Positions 24,037 through 32,831 are shown, numbered from the stretch's first letter. The stretch is DNA of 64,000 nt from SVTX01 sp045653805 (GCA_045653805.1 JAZOMF010000079.1:5601-69600); one strand, 5' to 3'. Made by a program: numbers and translations. Notes: generated by a model not told the origin, from the sequence alone.

Positions 24037-25605
24037 TTATTCAGCCTTGTTTTGTCTCGCCTTGTTTACGAGGATGTTAACAAGGATACCAAGTATAAGA
24101 GCGCAAGCGATGCTGGTGATGGTCACCTGACCGAAGGTGAGGGTAAGACCTCCGATACCGGAAATAAGGATAGCTGAAACCGTGAAAAGGTTGGAGCTGT
24201 GCTCAAGGTCAACCTTCTTGATCATCTTAAGACCCGAAACCGCAATAAATCCGTAAAGTGCCATACAAACGCCACCCATTACGCAAGAGGGAATAGAGTT
24301 TACCACAGCCACAAAGGGAGCAAGGAAGGAAATGGCAATAGCACCGATGGCGGTGGTGATGATAGTAACAACAGAAGCGTTTCCGGTGATAGCCACACAT
24401 GCAACGCTCTCACCGTAGGTGGTGTTGGGGCATCCGCCGAAGAGAGAACCTACCATAGAGCCTACGCCGTCACCGAGGAGAGTGCGGTGGAGACCGGGAT
24501 CCTCAAGCAGATCCTTGCCGATGATGGAGGATATGTTCTTGTGGTCTGCGATATGCTCGGCAAATACAACGAATGCAACGGGAACGTAAGCAACCGCGAT
24601 GGAAGCGACGTATGTGCCGTTAAGCTCGGAGAAGCTGCCGAATGCGGTGAGGAATGTGAACTCGGGAATGGTAAAGAATGTGGAGAGAGTCACGCCGTCA
24701 GCCACAAGTGCGGTAAAGGGTGAGAAATCAATGATCATAAGCGCAGGATTGCTTGTGAGTACGCCCACGATATAGAATGCCGAGGCGGTAGCATAGCCAG
24801 CGCCGATACCGATAATAAAGGGAATAAGCTTTATGAACTTCTTGCCGTAAACCGAGCAGATTATGGTAACTGCCAGAGTAACCAGTGCGCAGATGATGGC
24901 AACGTAGTTAGAGCCGAGGTTGGCGGTGTAGACGTAATTGCCGTCTGCATCCTTATCAAGAGTTATCTCATTGTGGATCTTGTCTGCGGGGATAACGCCA
25001 TTTTCGTCTGCTACGGCATCAGCGTCGGCAATAATGTAGTCAACGCCGTCATCCTTGACAAGGTTGCCGTCCTCGTCGATGTAGCTATCCTTGGCGATCT
25101 CAATGACCTGATAATTTTCGGGGTCGAGAGTGGTGATAACGTTGGTTTTGTTCATATCACCCACCGCATTACCTGCAAGGGAAAGACCGATAAGAGCAAC
25201 TGTCGGGCCGATAACCACTGCGGGCATAAGCTTGTTGATCCACTTAACGCCTGCGAACTTAACTATAACAGCAATAACTACGTAAACCAGACCTGCAAAG
25301 ACTGCACCGAGAATAAGACCGATGTAGCCAAGGCCTACCGAAACGCCCCCTGCAAAGGCCGCCGCCATAGAGCCGAGGAACGCGAAGGAAGAACCCAAGA
25401 AAACAGGGCTGCGGAACTTAGTGAATAGCAGATAAACGAGAGTACCGATACCCGCACCGAAGAGTGCCGCAACAGGGCTCATGCCGTGTCCGATAATAAC
25501 GGGAACTACGAGGGTTGCCGCCATAATTGCGAGAAGCTGCTGGATAGCAAAGACGATTACCTGACCGAATTTTGGCTTGTCCTTGACACCGTAAATAAGT
25601 TTCAT
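24037..25605 (-). CDS. NCS2-family nucleobase permease (UraA/xanthine-uracil type) with an acidic loop insertion
   Basis: A 522-residue transporter with about 12-14 hydrophobic segments. It opens KPKFGQVIVFAIQQLLAIMA, has FLGSSFAFLGSMAAAF, a mid-segment AVVIGPTVALIGLSLAGNAV, and the family signature near the substrate site with SMVGSLFGGCPNTTYGESVA. That last glutamate-containing motif is the nucleobase-binding stretch of UraA-type proteins. UraA itself is 429 residues; the extra length is mostly a hydrophilic, acid-rich loop at residues ~150-230 that should face outside. It imports uracil or a related base by proton symport; the base is not certain. AGGA lies ahead of the ATG (25605). A promoter is at 25683-25711. 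Confidence 0.88.
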   Translation of the reverse strand: MKLIYGVKDKPKFGQVIVFAIQQLLAIMAATLVVPVIIGHGMSPVAALFGAGIGTLVYLLFTKFRSPVFLGSSFAFLGSMAAAFAGGVSVGLGYIGLILGAVFAGLVYVVIAVIVKFAGVKWINKLMPAVVIGPTVALIGLSLAGNAVGDMNKTNVITTLDPENYQVIEIAKDSYIDEDGNLVKDDGVDYIIADADAVADENGVIPADKIHNEITLDKDADGNYVYTANLGSNYVAIICALVTLAVTIICSVYGKKFIKLIPFIIGIGAGYATASAFYIVGVLTSNPALMIIDFSPFTALVADGVTLSTFFTIPEFTFLTAFGSFSELNGTYVASIAVAYVPVAFVVFAEHIADHKNISSIIGKDLLEDPGLHRTLLGDGVGSMVGSLFGGCPNTTYGESVACVAITGNASVVTIITTAIGAIAISFLAPFVAVVNSIPSCVMGGVCMALYGFIAVSGLKMIKKVDLEHSSNLFTVSAILISGIGGLTLTFGQVTITSIACALILGILVNILVNKARQNKAE

Positions 25606-25682
25606 AAAGAATCCTCCATTTATGAAATATTAAATTTGTGTAAGTTGCGGCATTTGACAAAAAACGCCACACACTTAAGTTT

Positions 25683-25711
25683 ATTGTATCACATTGGTAC
25701 GGCTTTGTAAA
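25683..25711 (-). promoter_or_regulatory. Sigma-A promoter for the NCS2 permease gene
   Basis: Read on the minus strand: -35 TTTACA (25706-25711), 17-base spacer, -10 TACAAT (25683-25688). The leader is about 70 bases. It contains an imperfect hairpin (roughly 25636-25673) whose loop side is T-rich, so some attenuation is possible. No known riboswitch motif was recognised. The rest of the 311-base gap between this gene and the RpiR gene holds only this and the divergent promoter. Confidence 0.65.
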
Positions 25712-25826
25712 TAGATTTTGCAATTTAGTGGCGTGTGGAATGTAGAAAAATGCTGCAAAAAACTGTGTATAATGCCAAAAATTGAAAAAAAGAGGACAAA
25801 AACGTAAAAAGTATGCAATATTACGA

Positions 25827-25855
25827 TTGACAACTTGCAAAAATAGGTATATAAT
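25827..25855 (+). promoter_or_regulatory. Strong sigma-A promoter for the RpiR-type regulator and downstream genes
   Basis: TTGACA (25827-25832), 17-base spacer, TATAAT (25850-25855), both consensus hexamers exact. The start codon of the regulator follows 61 bases later with GTAAGGAG as ribosome binding site. Confidence 0.85.
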
Positions 25856-25916
25856 ATAAAATGTATTATTTTGTGCTCATGCTTTCAATTATTTTTGTAA
25901 AGGGTAAGGAGTTTTT

Positions 25917-26780
25917 ATGAAAACTGACATTTTAAAGTACATAGAGGACAATTATTCCGGTTTTTCAAAAGGTCAGAAGCAGATAGCTTCGTTTATAACC
26001 AATCATTTTGACAAGGCGGCTTATATGACTGCCGCAAGATTAGGTCAAGAGGTTGGCGTCAGCGAATCCACCGTGGTTCGTTTCGTAATCGAACTTGGAT
26101 TTGAGGGATATCCCGATTTCCAGCGTTCTCTTCGCGAGCTCATTCGCGCAAAGCTGACCGCGGTGCAGAGAATCGAGGTTACCAATAACCTTATCGGTGA
26201 GGGTGACGTTATCCAAAAGGTGCTCAGCTCCGATATAGATAAAATAAAGAGAACCCTTGAGGGAATTGACAAGGAGGCGTTCTATGCGGCGGTAAAGAAT
26301 ATTATCGACGCAAAGACCTGCTACATCATTGGCTTGCGCTCCTCTTCCTACCTTGCGGAATTTTTAAATTACAGCCTTCGTATGCTCTCGGACAACGTGC
26401 GCCTCATCCAGACTACGTCAGGTAACGAGACATTTGAGCAGATGATGAATATTGGTGAGGGCGACGTGCTTTTTGCAATCAGCTTCCCTCGATATTCCAG
26501 AAGTATAATCAAGAGTGTGGATTTCGCCAAGCGTGCAGGGGCAGACGTTATAGCTCTTACCGATAGCGAAAGCTCGCCCATCGTTCCCTTGGCAGACCAG
26601 CTCCTCATAGCACAGAGCGATATGGCATCCTTTGCGGATTCACTTGTTGCGCCCATGTCGGTTATCAATGCCCTTATCGTAGGCATCACAAAGGAGCGCA
26701 GCAAAGAATTCTCCGCAAGACTCCACCGCCTTGAAGAGGTCTGGGACGAATACAACGTATACGACACGAATAACGGCTGA
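25917..26780 (+). CDS. MurR/RpiR-family transcriptional regulator
   Basis: A 287-residue regulator. Residues 1-77 are the RpiR helix-turn-helix (FSKGQKQIASFITNHFDKAA, then VGVSESTVVRFVIELGFEGY). Residues about 115-250 are a SIS sugar-isomerase-type domain (TCYIIGLRSSSYLAEFLNY, VLFAISFPRYSRSI, DVIALTDSESSPIVPLADQ) that usually senses a phosphosugar. The DNA target and ligand are unknown; no sugar-use genes are directly adjacent. The flavoprotein gene starts two bases after the stop, so it is in the same transcript. A perfect-consensus promoter is upstream. Confidence 0.9.
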   Translation: MKTDILKYIEDNYSGFSKGQKQIASFITNHFDKAAYMTAARLGQEVGVSESTVVRFVIELGFEGYPDFQRSLRELIRAKLTAVQRIEVTNNLIGEGDVIQKVLSSDIDKIKRTLEGIDKEAFYAAVKNIIDAKTCYIIGLRSSSYLAEFLNYSLRMLSDNVRLIQTTSGNETFEQMMNIGEGDVLFAISFPRYSRSIIKSVDFAKRAGADVIALTDSESSPIVPLADQLLIAQSDMASFADSLVAPMSVINALIVGITKERSKEFSARLHRLEEVWDEYNVYDTNNG

Positions 26781-26781
26781 T

Positions 26782-28041
26782 ATGAGTGAAATAAATAATA
26801 GTGCAAAGACCGTTGCGGTCATTGGCGGCGGTGCTGCCGGAATGATGGCGGCGATACACGCGGCTTATATGGGGGCAGAGGTAATGCTCTTTGAGAAGAA
26901 CGACCGCCTCGGTAAAAAGCTGAAGATAACCGGCAAGGGAAGGTGCAACGTTACCAACGATTGCCCGACAAACGAGTTTTTGAATAACGTGCCCACTAAT
27001 CCTCGTTTCCTTTACGCGGCTCTCAACCGCTTTTCCACCTCGGATGCTATGGACTTTTTCGAGGGCTGCGGAGTGCCCTTGAAGGTGGAGCGAGGCAGAC
27101 GAGTTTTCCCTGTGTCCGACAAGGCGGGAGACGTAGTCAAGGCGTTGAGCGACAGATGTCGCAACGTGGGTGTGCAGGTGATACACAATAAGATCACTGC
27201 TCTTGAAATAGAAGAGGGCAGAGTGATAGGAGTTCGCACATGCGAGCGATTTTATGACTGTGACAGCGTGATAGTTTGTACGGGTGGTAAATCCTACCCC
27301 GCCACAGGCTCTGACGGCGATGGCTACCGTTTTGCTCGTCAGGCAGGGCATACCGTCACCGAGCTTCGCCCATCTCTCGTGCCCATCGTTGCAGGTGGTA
27401 ACCTTTGCCAGAGAATGCAAGGGCTTTCGCTGAAAAACGTTGCTCTTAAAGTGGTTCGCCGTGACAGTGGTAAGGCGGTCTACGATGATTTCGGTGAGAT
27501 GATGTTCACCCACTTTGGTATGACAGGTCCCATGGTGCTTTCCGCCTCGGCGCACATTCCCGATATTGAAAAGGGGATATACGATGCGATCATAGACTTG
27601 AAGCCCGCCCTTGACGAGCAAGCAATGGATACTCGCATAAGAGCAGACTTTGCGAAGTACAATAATAAGGATTTCGTCAATTCATTGGGCGATCTGCTGC
27701 CCTTAAAGGCAATCGAGCCTATAATCGACCTCTGCGGAATAGATCCTCGCAAAAAGGTCAACTCGATCACAAAGGAAGAGCGTAGAAAACTGCTTGAAGC
27801 TATTAAATATATGAGAATACCCCTCCAGCGCTTCCGTCCAATCGACGAAGCGATAATCACCAAGGGCGGCGTTGCCGTTACGGAGATCGACCCAAAAACC
27901 ATGGCATCTAAGTTGGTATCGGGGCTCTATTTTGCAGGCGAGGTCCTCGACCTCGACGCCTATACCGGCGGCTTCAACCTCCAGATAGCCTATTCCACCC
28001 CCGTCCTTGCCGGCGAGAGCGCAGGGGAGAGCGGTGCGTAG
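26782..28041 (+). CDS. FAD/NAD(P)-binding flavoprotein of the HI0933/BaiN family
   Basis: A 419-residue flavoprotein. The dinucleotide-binding loop VAVIGGGAAGMMAAIHAAYM begins near residue 10 and is followed by the family-specific LGKKLKITGKGRCNVTN. Towards the end come GGVAVTEIDPKTM and FAGEVLDLDAYTGGFNLQIA, which close the FAD site. BaiN, a member, reduces an unsaturated bile-acid intermediate in Clostridium scindens, but most of the family has no known substrate, so the function is left open. ATG at 26782 is preferred over one at 26731 in the same frame because it follows the regulator's stop by one base and starts right at the fold. The stop lies in a hairpin that begins the adjacent repeat array. 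Confidence 0.83.
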   Translation: MSEINNSAKTVAVIGGGAAGMMAAIHAAYMGAEVMLFEKNDRLGKKLKITGKGRCNVTNDCPTNEFLNNVPTNPRFLYAALNRFSTSDAMDFFEGCGVPLKVERGRRVFPVSDKAGDVVKALSDRCRNVGVQVIHNKITALEIEEGRVIGVRTCERFYDCDSVIVCTGGKSYPATGSDGDGYRFARQAGHTVTELRPSLVPIVAGGNLCQRMQGLSLKNVALKVVRRDSGKAVYDDFGEMMFTHFGMTGPMVLSASAHIPDIEKGIYDAIIDLKPALDEQAMDTRIRADFAKYNNKDFVNSLGDLLPLKAIEPIIDLCGIDPRKKVNSITKEERRKLLEAIKYMRIPLQRFRPIDEAIITKGGVAVTEIDPKTMASKLVSGLYFAGEVLDLDAYTGGFNLQIAYSTPVLAGESAGESGA

Positions 28042-28217
28042 CACCGCAGTTCTATTCGCCTTTGGCGAGTGATATTGCTTCGCAGTGATATTCGTCTTGC
28101 GACGAGTGATATTTGCTACGCAAGTTTTGGCGGCGAATAGAATATCACTGTTCGGCAACGACGAACAATATCACTTTCCAAAAGGAAAATATCACTGTTG
28201 CGAAGCAACAATATCAC
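28031..28217. repeat. Array of small hairpins separated by GTGATATT / AATATCAC words
   Basis: Between the flavoprotein and cmk genes. GTGATATT occurs at 28069, 28085 and 28106; its reverse complement AATATCAC at 28141, 28167, 28188 and 28210 (spacing 26, 21, 22). Between the copies are separate small palindromes: TTTCC-AAAA-GGAAA, TGTTGC-GAA-GCAACA, TGTTCG...CGAACA, CGTC-TTGC-GACG. An outer pair CTATTCGCC (28052-28060) and GGCGAATAG (28132-28140) can also fold. The first hairpin GGTGC-GTA-GCACC spans the stop codon of the upstream gene. The 242-base gap holds no gene. Confidence 0.85.
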
Positions 28218-28283
28218 TTTTCAATTACCCCTACAAATCAAAATTTGAAGAATTGAAATTATAAAATAAAGGAACAAACAATC

Positions 28284-28967
28284 ATGAAAAAATTCGCAGT
28301 AGCAATAGACGGCCCAGGCGGAGCGGGTAAATCTACCATTTCCAAGGAGATCGCAAAGCGCCTCGGCATTATCTACGTTGATACCGGCGCTGTCTATCGT
28401 ACCGTAGGCTATTATGCCCGTGAAAACGGTCTTTCCGTAGAGGATAGCAAGGTCAGTGAGCTTATCACCCCCCTGCTCGATCAAATAAATATCGAAATAG
28501 CATACGTTGACGGCGCACAGCACGTCATTCTCAACGGCGAGGATTTGGGCGACAAGATCCGTCAGCCCGACATCTCTATGTACGCCTCGGCTTGCTCCTC
28601 TGTGGCAACGGTTAGAGCGTTTTTGCTGGAAGCCCAGAAGAAGCTGGCGAGAGAGAACAGTGTCATTATGGACGGACGTGACATCGGTACGGTTATCCTC
28701 CCCGATGCAGAGGTGAAGATATTCCTCACCGCCTCCGATGAGGCAAGAGCCACCCGCCGTTATAAGGAGCTTACCGAAAAGGGCAAGGAGGTTAAATATG
28801 AGGACGTTCTCCGTGAGCTTGTAGAGCGCGACAGAGCCGACTCCAGCCGCGCGGTAGCACCCCTCAAGCCCGCAGACGATGCTCACATTTTCGATAACTC
28901 CGGATATAACTTTGAGGAATCAGTAGAGTATATCATTAATCATATTAAGGGAAAAATCGGAGCATAA
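28284..28967 (+). CDS. cmk: Cytidylate kinase
   Basis: A 227-residue (d)CMP kinase. The P-loop AIDGPGGAGKSTISKEIAKR (residues 8-27) opens the protein, followed by YVDTGAVYRTVGYYA, which contacts CMP, and by the conserved VIMDGRDIGTVILPDAEVKI segment. A lid-like ERDRADSSRAVAPLKPADDA closes the fold. The enzyme phosphorylates CMP and dCMP for nucleotide recycling and phospholipid/DNA synthesis. In Clostridia it is typically followed by plsC and the ispH-S1 gene, exactly as here (5 bases, then overlap). Confidence 0.96.
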   Translation: MKKFAVAIDGPGGAGKSTISKEIAKRLGIIYVDTGAVYRTVGYYARENGLSVEDSKVSELITPLLDQINIEIAYVDGAQHVILNGEDLGDKIRQPDISMYASACSSVATVRAFLLEAQKKLARENSVIMDGRDIGTVILPDAEVKIFLTASDEARATRRYKELTEKGKEVKYEDVLRELVERDRADSSRAVAPLKPADDAHIFDNSGYNFEESVEYIINHIKGKIGA

Positions 28968-28972
28968 GAGAC

Positions 28973-29614
28973 ATGAAAACAAAGTTTTATATTTTCATAA
29001 GAGCTATCGTAGGCCCTCTTGCAACCTTTCTTTTCAGAATTAAGTTTCATGGCGCAGAGAATGAGCCGACCCAAGAGGAAGGCCCGTATATCGTCATCTG
29101 CAACCATATCTCCAATCCCGACCCCGTAATGATCTGCTCGGGACTTAAACATCAGCAGCCCAACTATATGGCTAAAAAGGAGCTTTTTAAGGTACCACTC
29201 TTGGGTCGCCTTGTAAAGGCTTTGGGCGCATATCCCGTAAACCGTGGCGGTGCTGACGTTTCGGCTATCAAGAACACTATTTCCATACTCAAAAGCGGCA
29301 GATGCGTGGGAATCTTCCCACAGGGTCACCGCGAGCCGGGCAAGACTCCTATGGAGGCAGACCTCAAGACAGGTGCGGCTATGGTGGCAGTTAAGGCGGA
29401 GGCTACTATTTTCCCTTGTTGCATAAAGACAAAGGATAATAAATTCAAGCTTTTCAGAAAAATCGACGTTTATTACGGCAAGCCCATCAAATTCGAGGAA
29501 CTGGGATATAACCACGAGGCTTCCGGTGAGTATATCAGAATAACCAATCTTATCTTCGACAGAGTTTGTGACCTCTACCGCGCGGCGGAGGAGGCAGAGA
29601 AGAGTGGTAAGTGA
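28973..29614 (+). CDS. plsC: 1-acyl-sn-glycerol-3-phosphate acyltransferase family protein
   Basis: A 213-residue PlsC-type acyltransferase. A hydrophobic N-terminal segment (about residues 4-23) is followed by the catalytic NHISNPDPVM (an NHxxxxD box), KKELFKVPLLGRLVKALGA and the substrate box GIFPQGHREPGK, where the more common FPEGT reads FPQGH. It should acylate lysophosphatidic acid at the inner membrane face to make phosphatidic acid. Situated five bases after cmk and overlapping the ispH-S1 start, it is part of a conserved clostridial trio. The Q-for-E change in the box does not by itself argue against activity. Confidence 0.87.
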   Translation: MKTKFYIFIRAIVGPLATFLFRIKFHGAENEPTQEEGPYIVICNHISNPDPVMICSGLKHQQPNYMAKKELFKVPLLGRLVKALGAYPVNRGGADVSAIKNTISILKSGRCVGIFPQGHREPGKTPMEADLKTGAAMVAVKAEATIFPCCIKTKDNKFKLFRKIDVYYGKPIKFEELGYNHEASGEYIRITNLIFDRVCDLYRAAEEAEKSGK

Positions 29615-31640
29615 TATTAAAGTAACGGTGGCAAAATCCGCAGGCTTCTGCTTCGGCGTGGCCCGTGCGGCGAGTGCCGTTGAAAATGAGATCAAAACCG
29701 CTCGCGCCGGCGAGCGCATCTTTACCCTCGGCAAGCTTATTCACAACGATACCTACAACGCGCGTCTGGCTTCAACGGGCGTTGGCGTTGCAGAGGTCCA
29801 CGATATCGAAAAGCTTTGTGCCCAGGCGAGGGAAGATGCACCTGTGAAGATCTTCGTAAGAGCTCACGGTATCACCAAGGAGACCGAGGATCTGCTCATT
29901 AAATGTGCAAAGGAAAATCAGCATTTTTCCTTCGTTGATTGCACCTGTGTTTTCGTGCAGAAGATACACAAAATCGTTGAGGAAAATAATGATCCCGATG
30001 GACTTTTATTGGTGCTGGGAAGTGCCGATCATCCCGAGGTAAAAGGATTTTGCTCAAGGTTTTTGGGCAGAGTTTTCGCCTTTGAAAAGGCAGAGGAGTT
30101 GGAAAGAGCAGTAGCATTAGAACAAGAAAATTTTGTGTGCACAAAAGCACCAATTTTGGTTGCTCAAACTACCCAAAATTTGGTAGAATGGGAGAAAACT
30201 AAAAAATTTACAAAATATCTATATACTAATGCTGCAATTTATGATACAATATGTAATGTTACGGAAAAACGGCAGACAGAGGCGGCAGAACTATCAAGGC
30301 AAAATGACCTTATGGTCGTAATTGGCAGTAAGGGAAGCTCAAATTCCGCAAAGCTTTACGCGATTTGTAAGGCGGAATGCAGGAATGCCATTATGATAGA
30401 AAATGTCGAGGAATTGAAGCCGCTCATTCCGTTCATCCACGAAAAAGTGGGAATCGTAGCGGGAGCGTCAACTCCCCACGATATAATTCAGGAGGTAGAA
30501 AAAACCATGAGCAAAGAGAATTTTGCAGAACTTCTCGAAACATCTTTCAAAACTTTAAATACAGGAGACGTTGTTACCGGCTATGTAACCGCAGTTAACG
30601 ATACCGAGCTTCAGCTTGACATCGGCGCAAAGGTTACAGGAATCATCAAGGCAGATAAGATAACAGATGATCCTTCTGCTAAGCTTACTGAGATGTTCAA
30701 GATCGGTGACGCTGTTGAGGCGTTTGTAGTACGTGTTAGCGATGTTGACGGCTTCGCAACACTTGACAAGAAGAGAGTAGACTCCGACAGAAACTGGGGT
30801 AAGATCGTTGCAGCTAAGGAAGCTGGCGAGATCCTTGAGGGTACCGTAATCGAGACCGTTAAGGGCAACGTAGGTGTTATCGTTCTTTGCGACAGCACTC
30901 GCGTATTTATCCACGCTTCTCAGACCGGCACTCCCAAGAATTCCAACCTCTCCGAGATGATCGGTAAGACCGTAAGCTTCAGACTTACTGAGGTTGAAAA
31001 CAAGAAGGCAAAGGGCTCCATCAGCTCCGTTCTCCGTGAGGAGAGAAAGAAGGCTGAGGCTGAGTTCTGGGCAAACATCGAAGAGGGCAAGCAGTACACC
31101 GGTACTGTTAAGAGCATGACTTCCTTCGGCGCATTTGTAGACCTTGGCGGTGTAGACGGTATGGTACACACCACAGAGCTTTCTTGGAAGAGAGTTAAGT
31201 CTCCTGCAGACGTAGTTGCTATCGGTGACGTTATCACTGTTACCGTTAAGAGCTTCGATGCAGAGAAGAAGAGAATTTCTCTTACATACAAGACCGAGGA
31301 GAACAATCCTTGGAACATCTTCAAGGCTAACTATGCAGTTGGCGACATCGTTTCCGTAAAGATCGTTAGCATGATGCCCTTCGGCGCTTTTGCAGAGATC
31401 GTTGACGGCGTAGATGGACTTATCCACATTTCTCAGATCTCCATGACCAAGATCGCAAAGCCCGCAGACGTTCTTGAGATCGGTCAGACCGTAGATGCAA
31501 AGATCGTTGAGGTTGATGATGAGAAGAAGAAGGTTAACCTTTCCATCAGAGTTCTCCTTGAGGAGGCTCAGGCTCTTCTCGAGGCTATGCCCGAGGAAGA
31601 AGCAGCTGAAGAGGTTGCTGAGGCAGCAGACGCTGAATAA
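29604..31640 (+). CDS. ispH: IspH (HMBPP reductase) fused to four S1 RNA-binding domains
   Basis: A 678-residue two-part protein. Residues 1 to about 285 are IspH: the iron-sulfur ligands are the cysteines in KSAGFCFGVARAA (Cys16), VDCTCVFV (Cys115) and ICNVTEKRQ, and RAHGITK and GSKGSSNSAKL bind the substrate diphosphate. IspH makes IPP and DMAPP from HMBPP. Residues about 310-670 are four S1/OB domains (the third and fourth contain TSFGAFVDLGGVDGMVH and MPFGAFAEIVDGVDGLIH), as in ribosomal protein S1. This fusion is known from several Clostridia. GTG at 29604 is chosen: it has GGAGGAGG upstream and starts at the IspH fold, whereas an ATG at 29568 would add a basic stretch encoded inside plsC. 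The acid-rich tail is unusual for S1. Confidence 0.92.
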   Translation: MVSDIKVTVAKSAGFCFGVARAASAVENEIKTARAGERIFTLGKLIHNDTYNARLASTGVGVAEVHDIEKLCAQAREDAPVKIFVRAHGITKETEDLLIKCAKENQHFSFVDCTCVFVQKIHKIVEENNDPDGLLLVLGSADHPEVKGFCSRFLGRVFAFEKAEELERAVALEQENFVCTKAPILVAQTTQNLVEWEKTKKFTKYLYTNAAIYDTICNVTEKRQTEAAELSRQNDLMVVIGSKGSSNSAKLYAICKAECRNAIMIENVEELKPLIPFIHEKVGIVAGASTPHDIIQEVEKTMSKENFAELLETSFKTLNTGDVVTGYVTAVNDTELQLDIGAKVTGIIKADKITDDPSAKLTEMFKIGDAVEAFVVRVSDVDGFATLDKKRVDSDRNWGKIVAAKEAGEILEGTVIETVKGNVGVIVLCDSTRVFIHASQTGTPKNSNLSEMIGKTVSFRLTEVENKKAKGSISSVLREERKKAEAEFWANIEEGKQYTGTVKSMTSFGAFVDLGGVDGMVHTTELSWKRVKSPADVVAIGDVITVTVKSFDAEKKRISLTYKTEENNPWNIFKANYAVGDIVSVKIVSMMPFGAFAEIVDGVDGLIHISQISMTKIAKPADVLEIGQTVDAKIVEVDDEKKKVNLSIRVLLEEAQALLEAMPEEEAAEEVAEAADAE

Positions 31641-31660
31641 TGCTTTGAATTATGATAATA

Positions 31661-31690
31661 AAACCCGAGGAAAAATCCTCGGGTTTTTTG
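31661..31690 (+). terminator. Intrinsic terminator of the cmk-plsC-ispH/S1 transcript
   Basis: Ten-base stem AAACCCGAGG (31661-31670) / CCTCGGGTTT (31677-31686) with a six-base loop and a T-run. Confidence 0.92.
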
Positions 31691-31712
31691 TATTTCAATA
31701 AAGGGGACAAAC

Positions 31713-31745
31713 AAAAAGCCCTTCACCGAGGTGAGGGGCTTTTTT
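31713..31745 (-). terminator. Intrinsic terminator of the minus-strand coiled-coil membrane protein gene
   Basis: AGCCCTTCACC (31717-31727) pairs with GGTGAGGGGCT (31730-31740) except for one wobble, flanked by A-run on the left and T-run on the right. Read on the minus strand it ends the gene at 31755. Confidence 0.8.
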
Positions 31746-31754
31746 GATACAAAA

Positions 31755-32831
31755 TTAAATGCTGCCGTAAAGCTTGTGGCGCTCGGTAAGGTAGTTAACG
31801 TCCTTAGCAAGCACGGAACTGTTTACGTTAGACTTTCTCAAGAGAGCATTCTGCTCAGTAACACCGGTGCGGAGAGCGTCTGCCTGAGCGGAAGCGGCTG
31901 CAGAAGCCTCTCGGATAGCATGTACGGTAGAAGCATTGCTCTTTTCGATTCTGCTGCCAAGAGCCTCCATATGTGCGCCAATCTGTGCGCCCAGCATGCC
32001 GATGCTGTCGGTAAGAGTACGCTGAACCTCCTTGGAGGCGTTGTCGATAGCCGAGAGAATATCCTGATGACGGAGCTCTGCGCCAAGGATCTCAAGCGCC
32101 TTAGGAAGAGTGTCTGCACGGTTGGTTTCGTAAACGTAAATAAGGTAGTCTACGTTGCCCCAGTCGCGGTTGTCAAGAGTGTCGTTGTAGTTTGCGTAGG
32201 TCGCATCGTAAAGAGCCTTGCTCTTTTCAGCACAATCCTTACAGATAGCCTTGAATTCGGTGTAGTACTGATCATATTCAGCCTCTTCCTTTGCCAGCTC
32301 TGCGGAAAGGGCATCAAGCTCGGCCTTGCGCTCGTTAAGTTGCTTATCAAGGGACATGAGCTCGTTGAGAACAAGCTTGCGCGCACCCTTGGAGAGCCCC
32401 TTTTTCAAAAGGTTGATGCCGACGATAAGCATAGCAAAAATAATACCGAATCCGATGAAAAATCCCGCAAGCGCAATGGCTAAATTACCAAAGCTCATAA
32501 CGAGAGCCAATATAAATGTAAAGGGAAGTATAGACAACAAGCTGACTACAGAAAGAACAGCGCCGATAATAATATTGCGGATCATAGCTGCTTTATCTAT
32601 GGCTGCCTTGGCATCAAGCAATTTCTTCTTTGCAGAAAGGTCATCGTATCTCCTCTGGAGATCATTTTTGCGATATTGCTTAAGCTCAATGCTCTCGCGC
32701 ATGCCGCTTTCTTTACTTTCTGCAGCTCTCAGGCGGTCAGCCTCATCCGAAAGCATGGAAAGGCAGGTCTTAAGACCGTATAGCCCGATTACAAATTCTT
32801 TGTTAGCATCTGTCATAGTGTTAAATGACAT
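31755..32831 (-). CDS. Uncharacterised coiled-coil membrane protein
   Basis: A 358-residue protein of no recognised family. An N-terminal helical part (residues ~25-80, rich in E, K, R, L) is followed by two adjacent hydrophobic segments (about residues 86-107 and 112-138), then a long charged helix likely to form a coiled coil (KQLNERKAELDALSAELAKE), and a C-terminal part with repeated small residues (REASAAASAQADALRTGVTE) that recalls signalling helices. Likely an inner-membrane protein with both ends in the cytoplasm. GAGGAGG sits nine bases ahead of the ATG, and a good promoter is upstream. Monocistronic. The function is unknown. Confidence 0.75.
   Translation of the reverse strand: MSFNTMTDANKEFVIGLYGLKTCLSMLSDEADRLRAAESKESGMRESIELKQYRKNDLQRRYDDLSAKKKLLDAKAAIDKAAMIRNIIIGAVLSVVSLLSILPFTFILALVMSFGNLAIALAGFFIGFGIIFAMLIVGINLLKKGLSKGARKLVLNELMSLDKQLNERKAELDALSAELAKEEAEYDQYYTEFKAICKDCAEKSKALYDATYANYNDTLDNRDWGNVDYLIYVYETNRADTLPKALEILGAELRHQDILSAIDNASKEVQRTLTDSIGMLGAQIGAHMEALGSRIEKSNASTVHAIREASAAASAQADALRTGVTEQNALLRKSNVNSSVLAKDVNYLTERHKLYGSI

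Noticed and set aside
24199..25428. Plus-strand open frames of 151-174 codons opposite the NCS2 permease gene
   Set aside because: They are shadows of the permease frame without start signals or domains.
28069..28217. Regularly spaced 8-base word as a possible CRISPR array
   Set aside because: The word is too short for a CRISPR repeat, occurs in both orientations, and the intervals are palindromic rather than unique spacers. No cas genes are present.
29568..29603. Upstream ATG start for the IspH-S1 gene
   Set aside because: It would add 12 Arg-rich residues encoded inside plsC in another frame, without a ribosome site; GTG 29604 fits IspH length and has GGAGG ahead.
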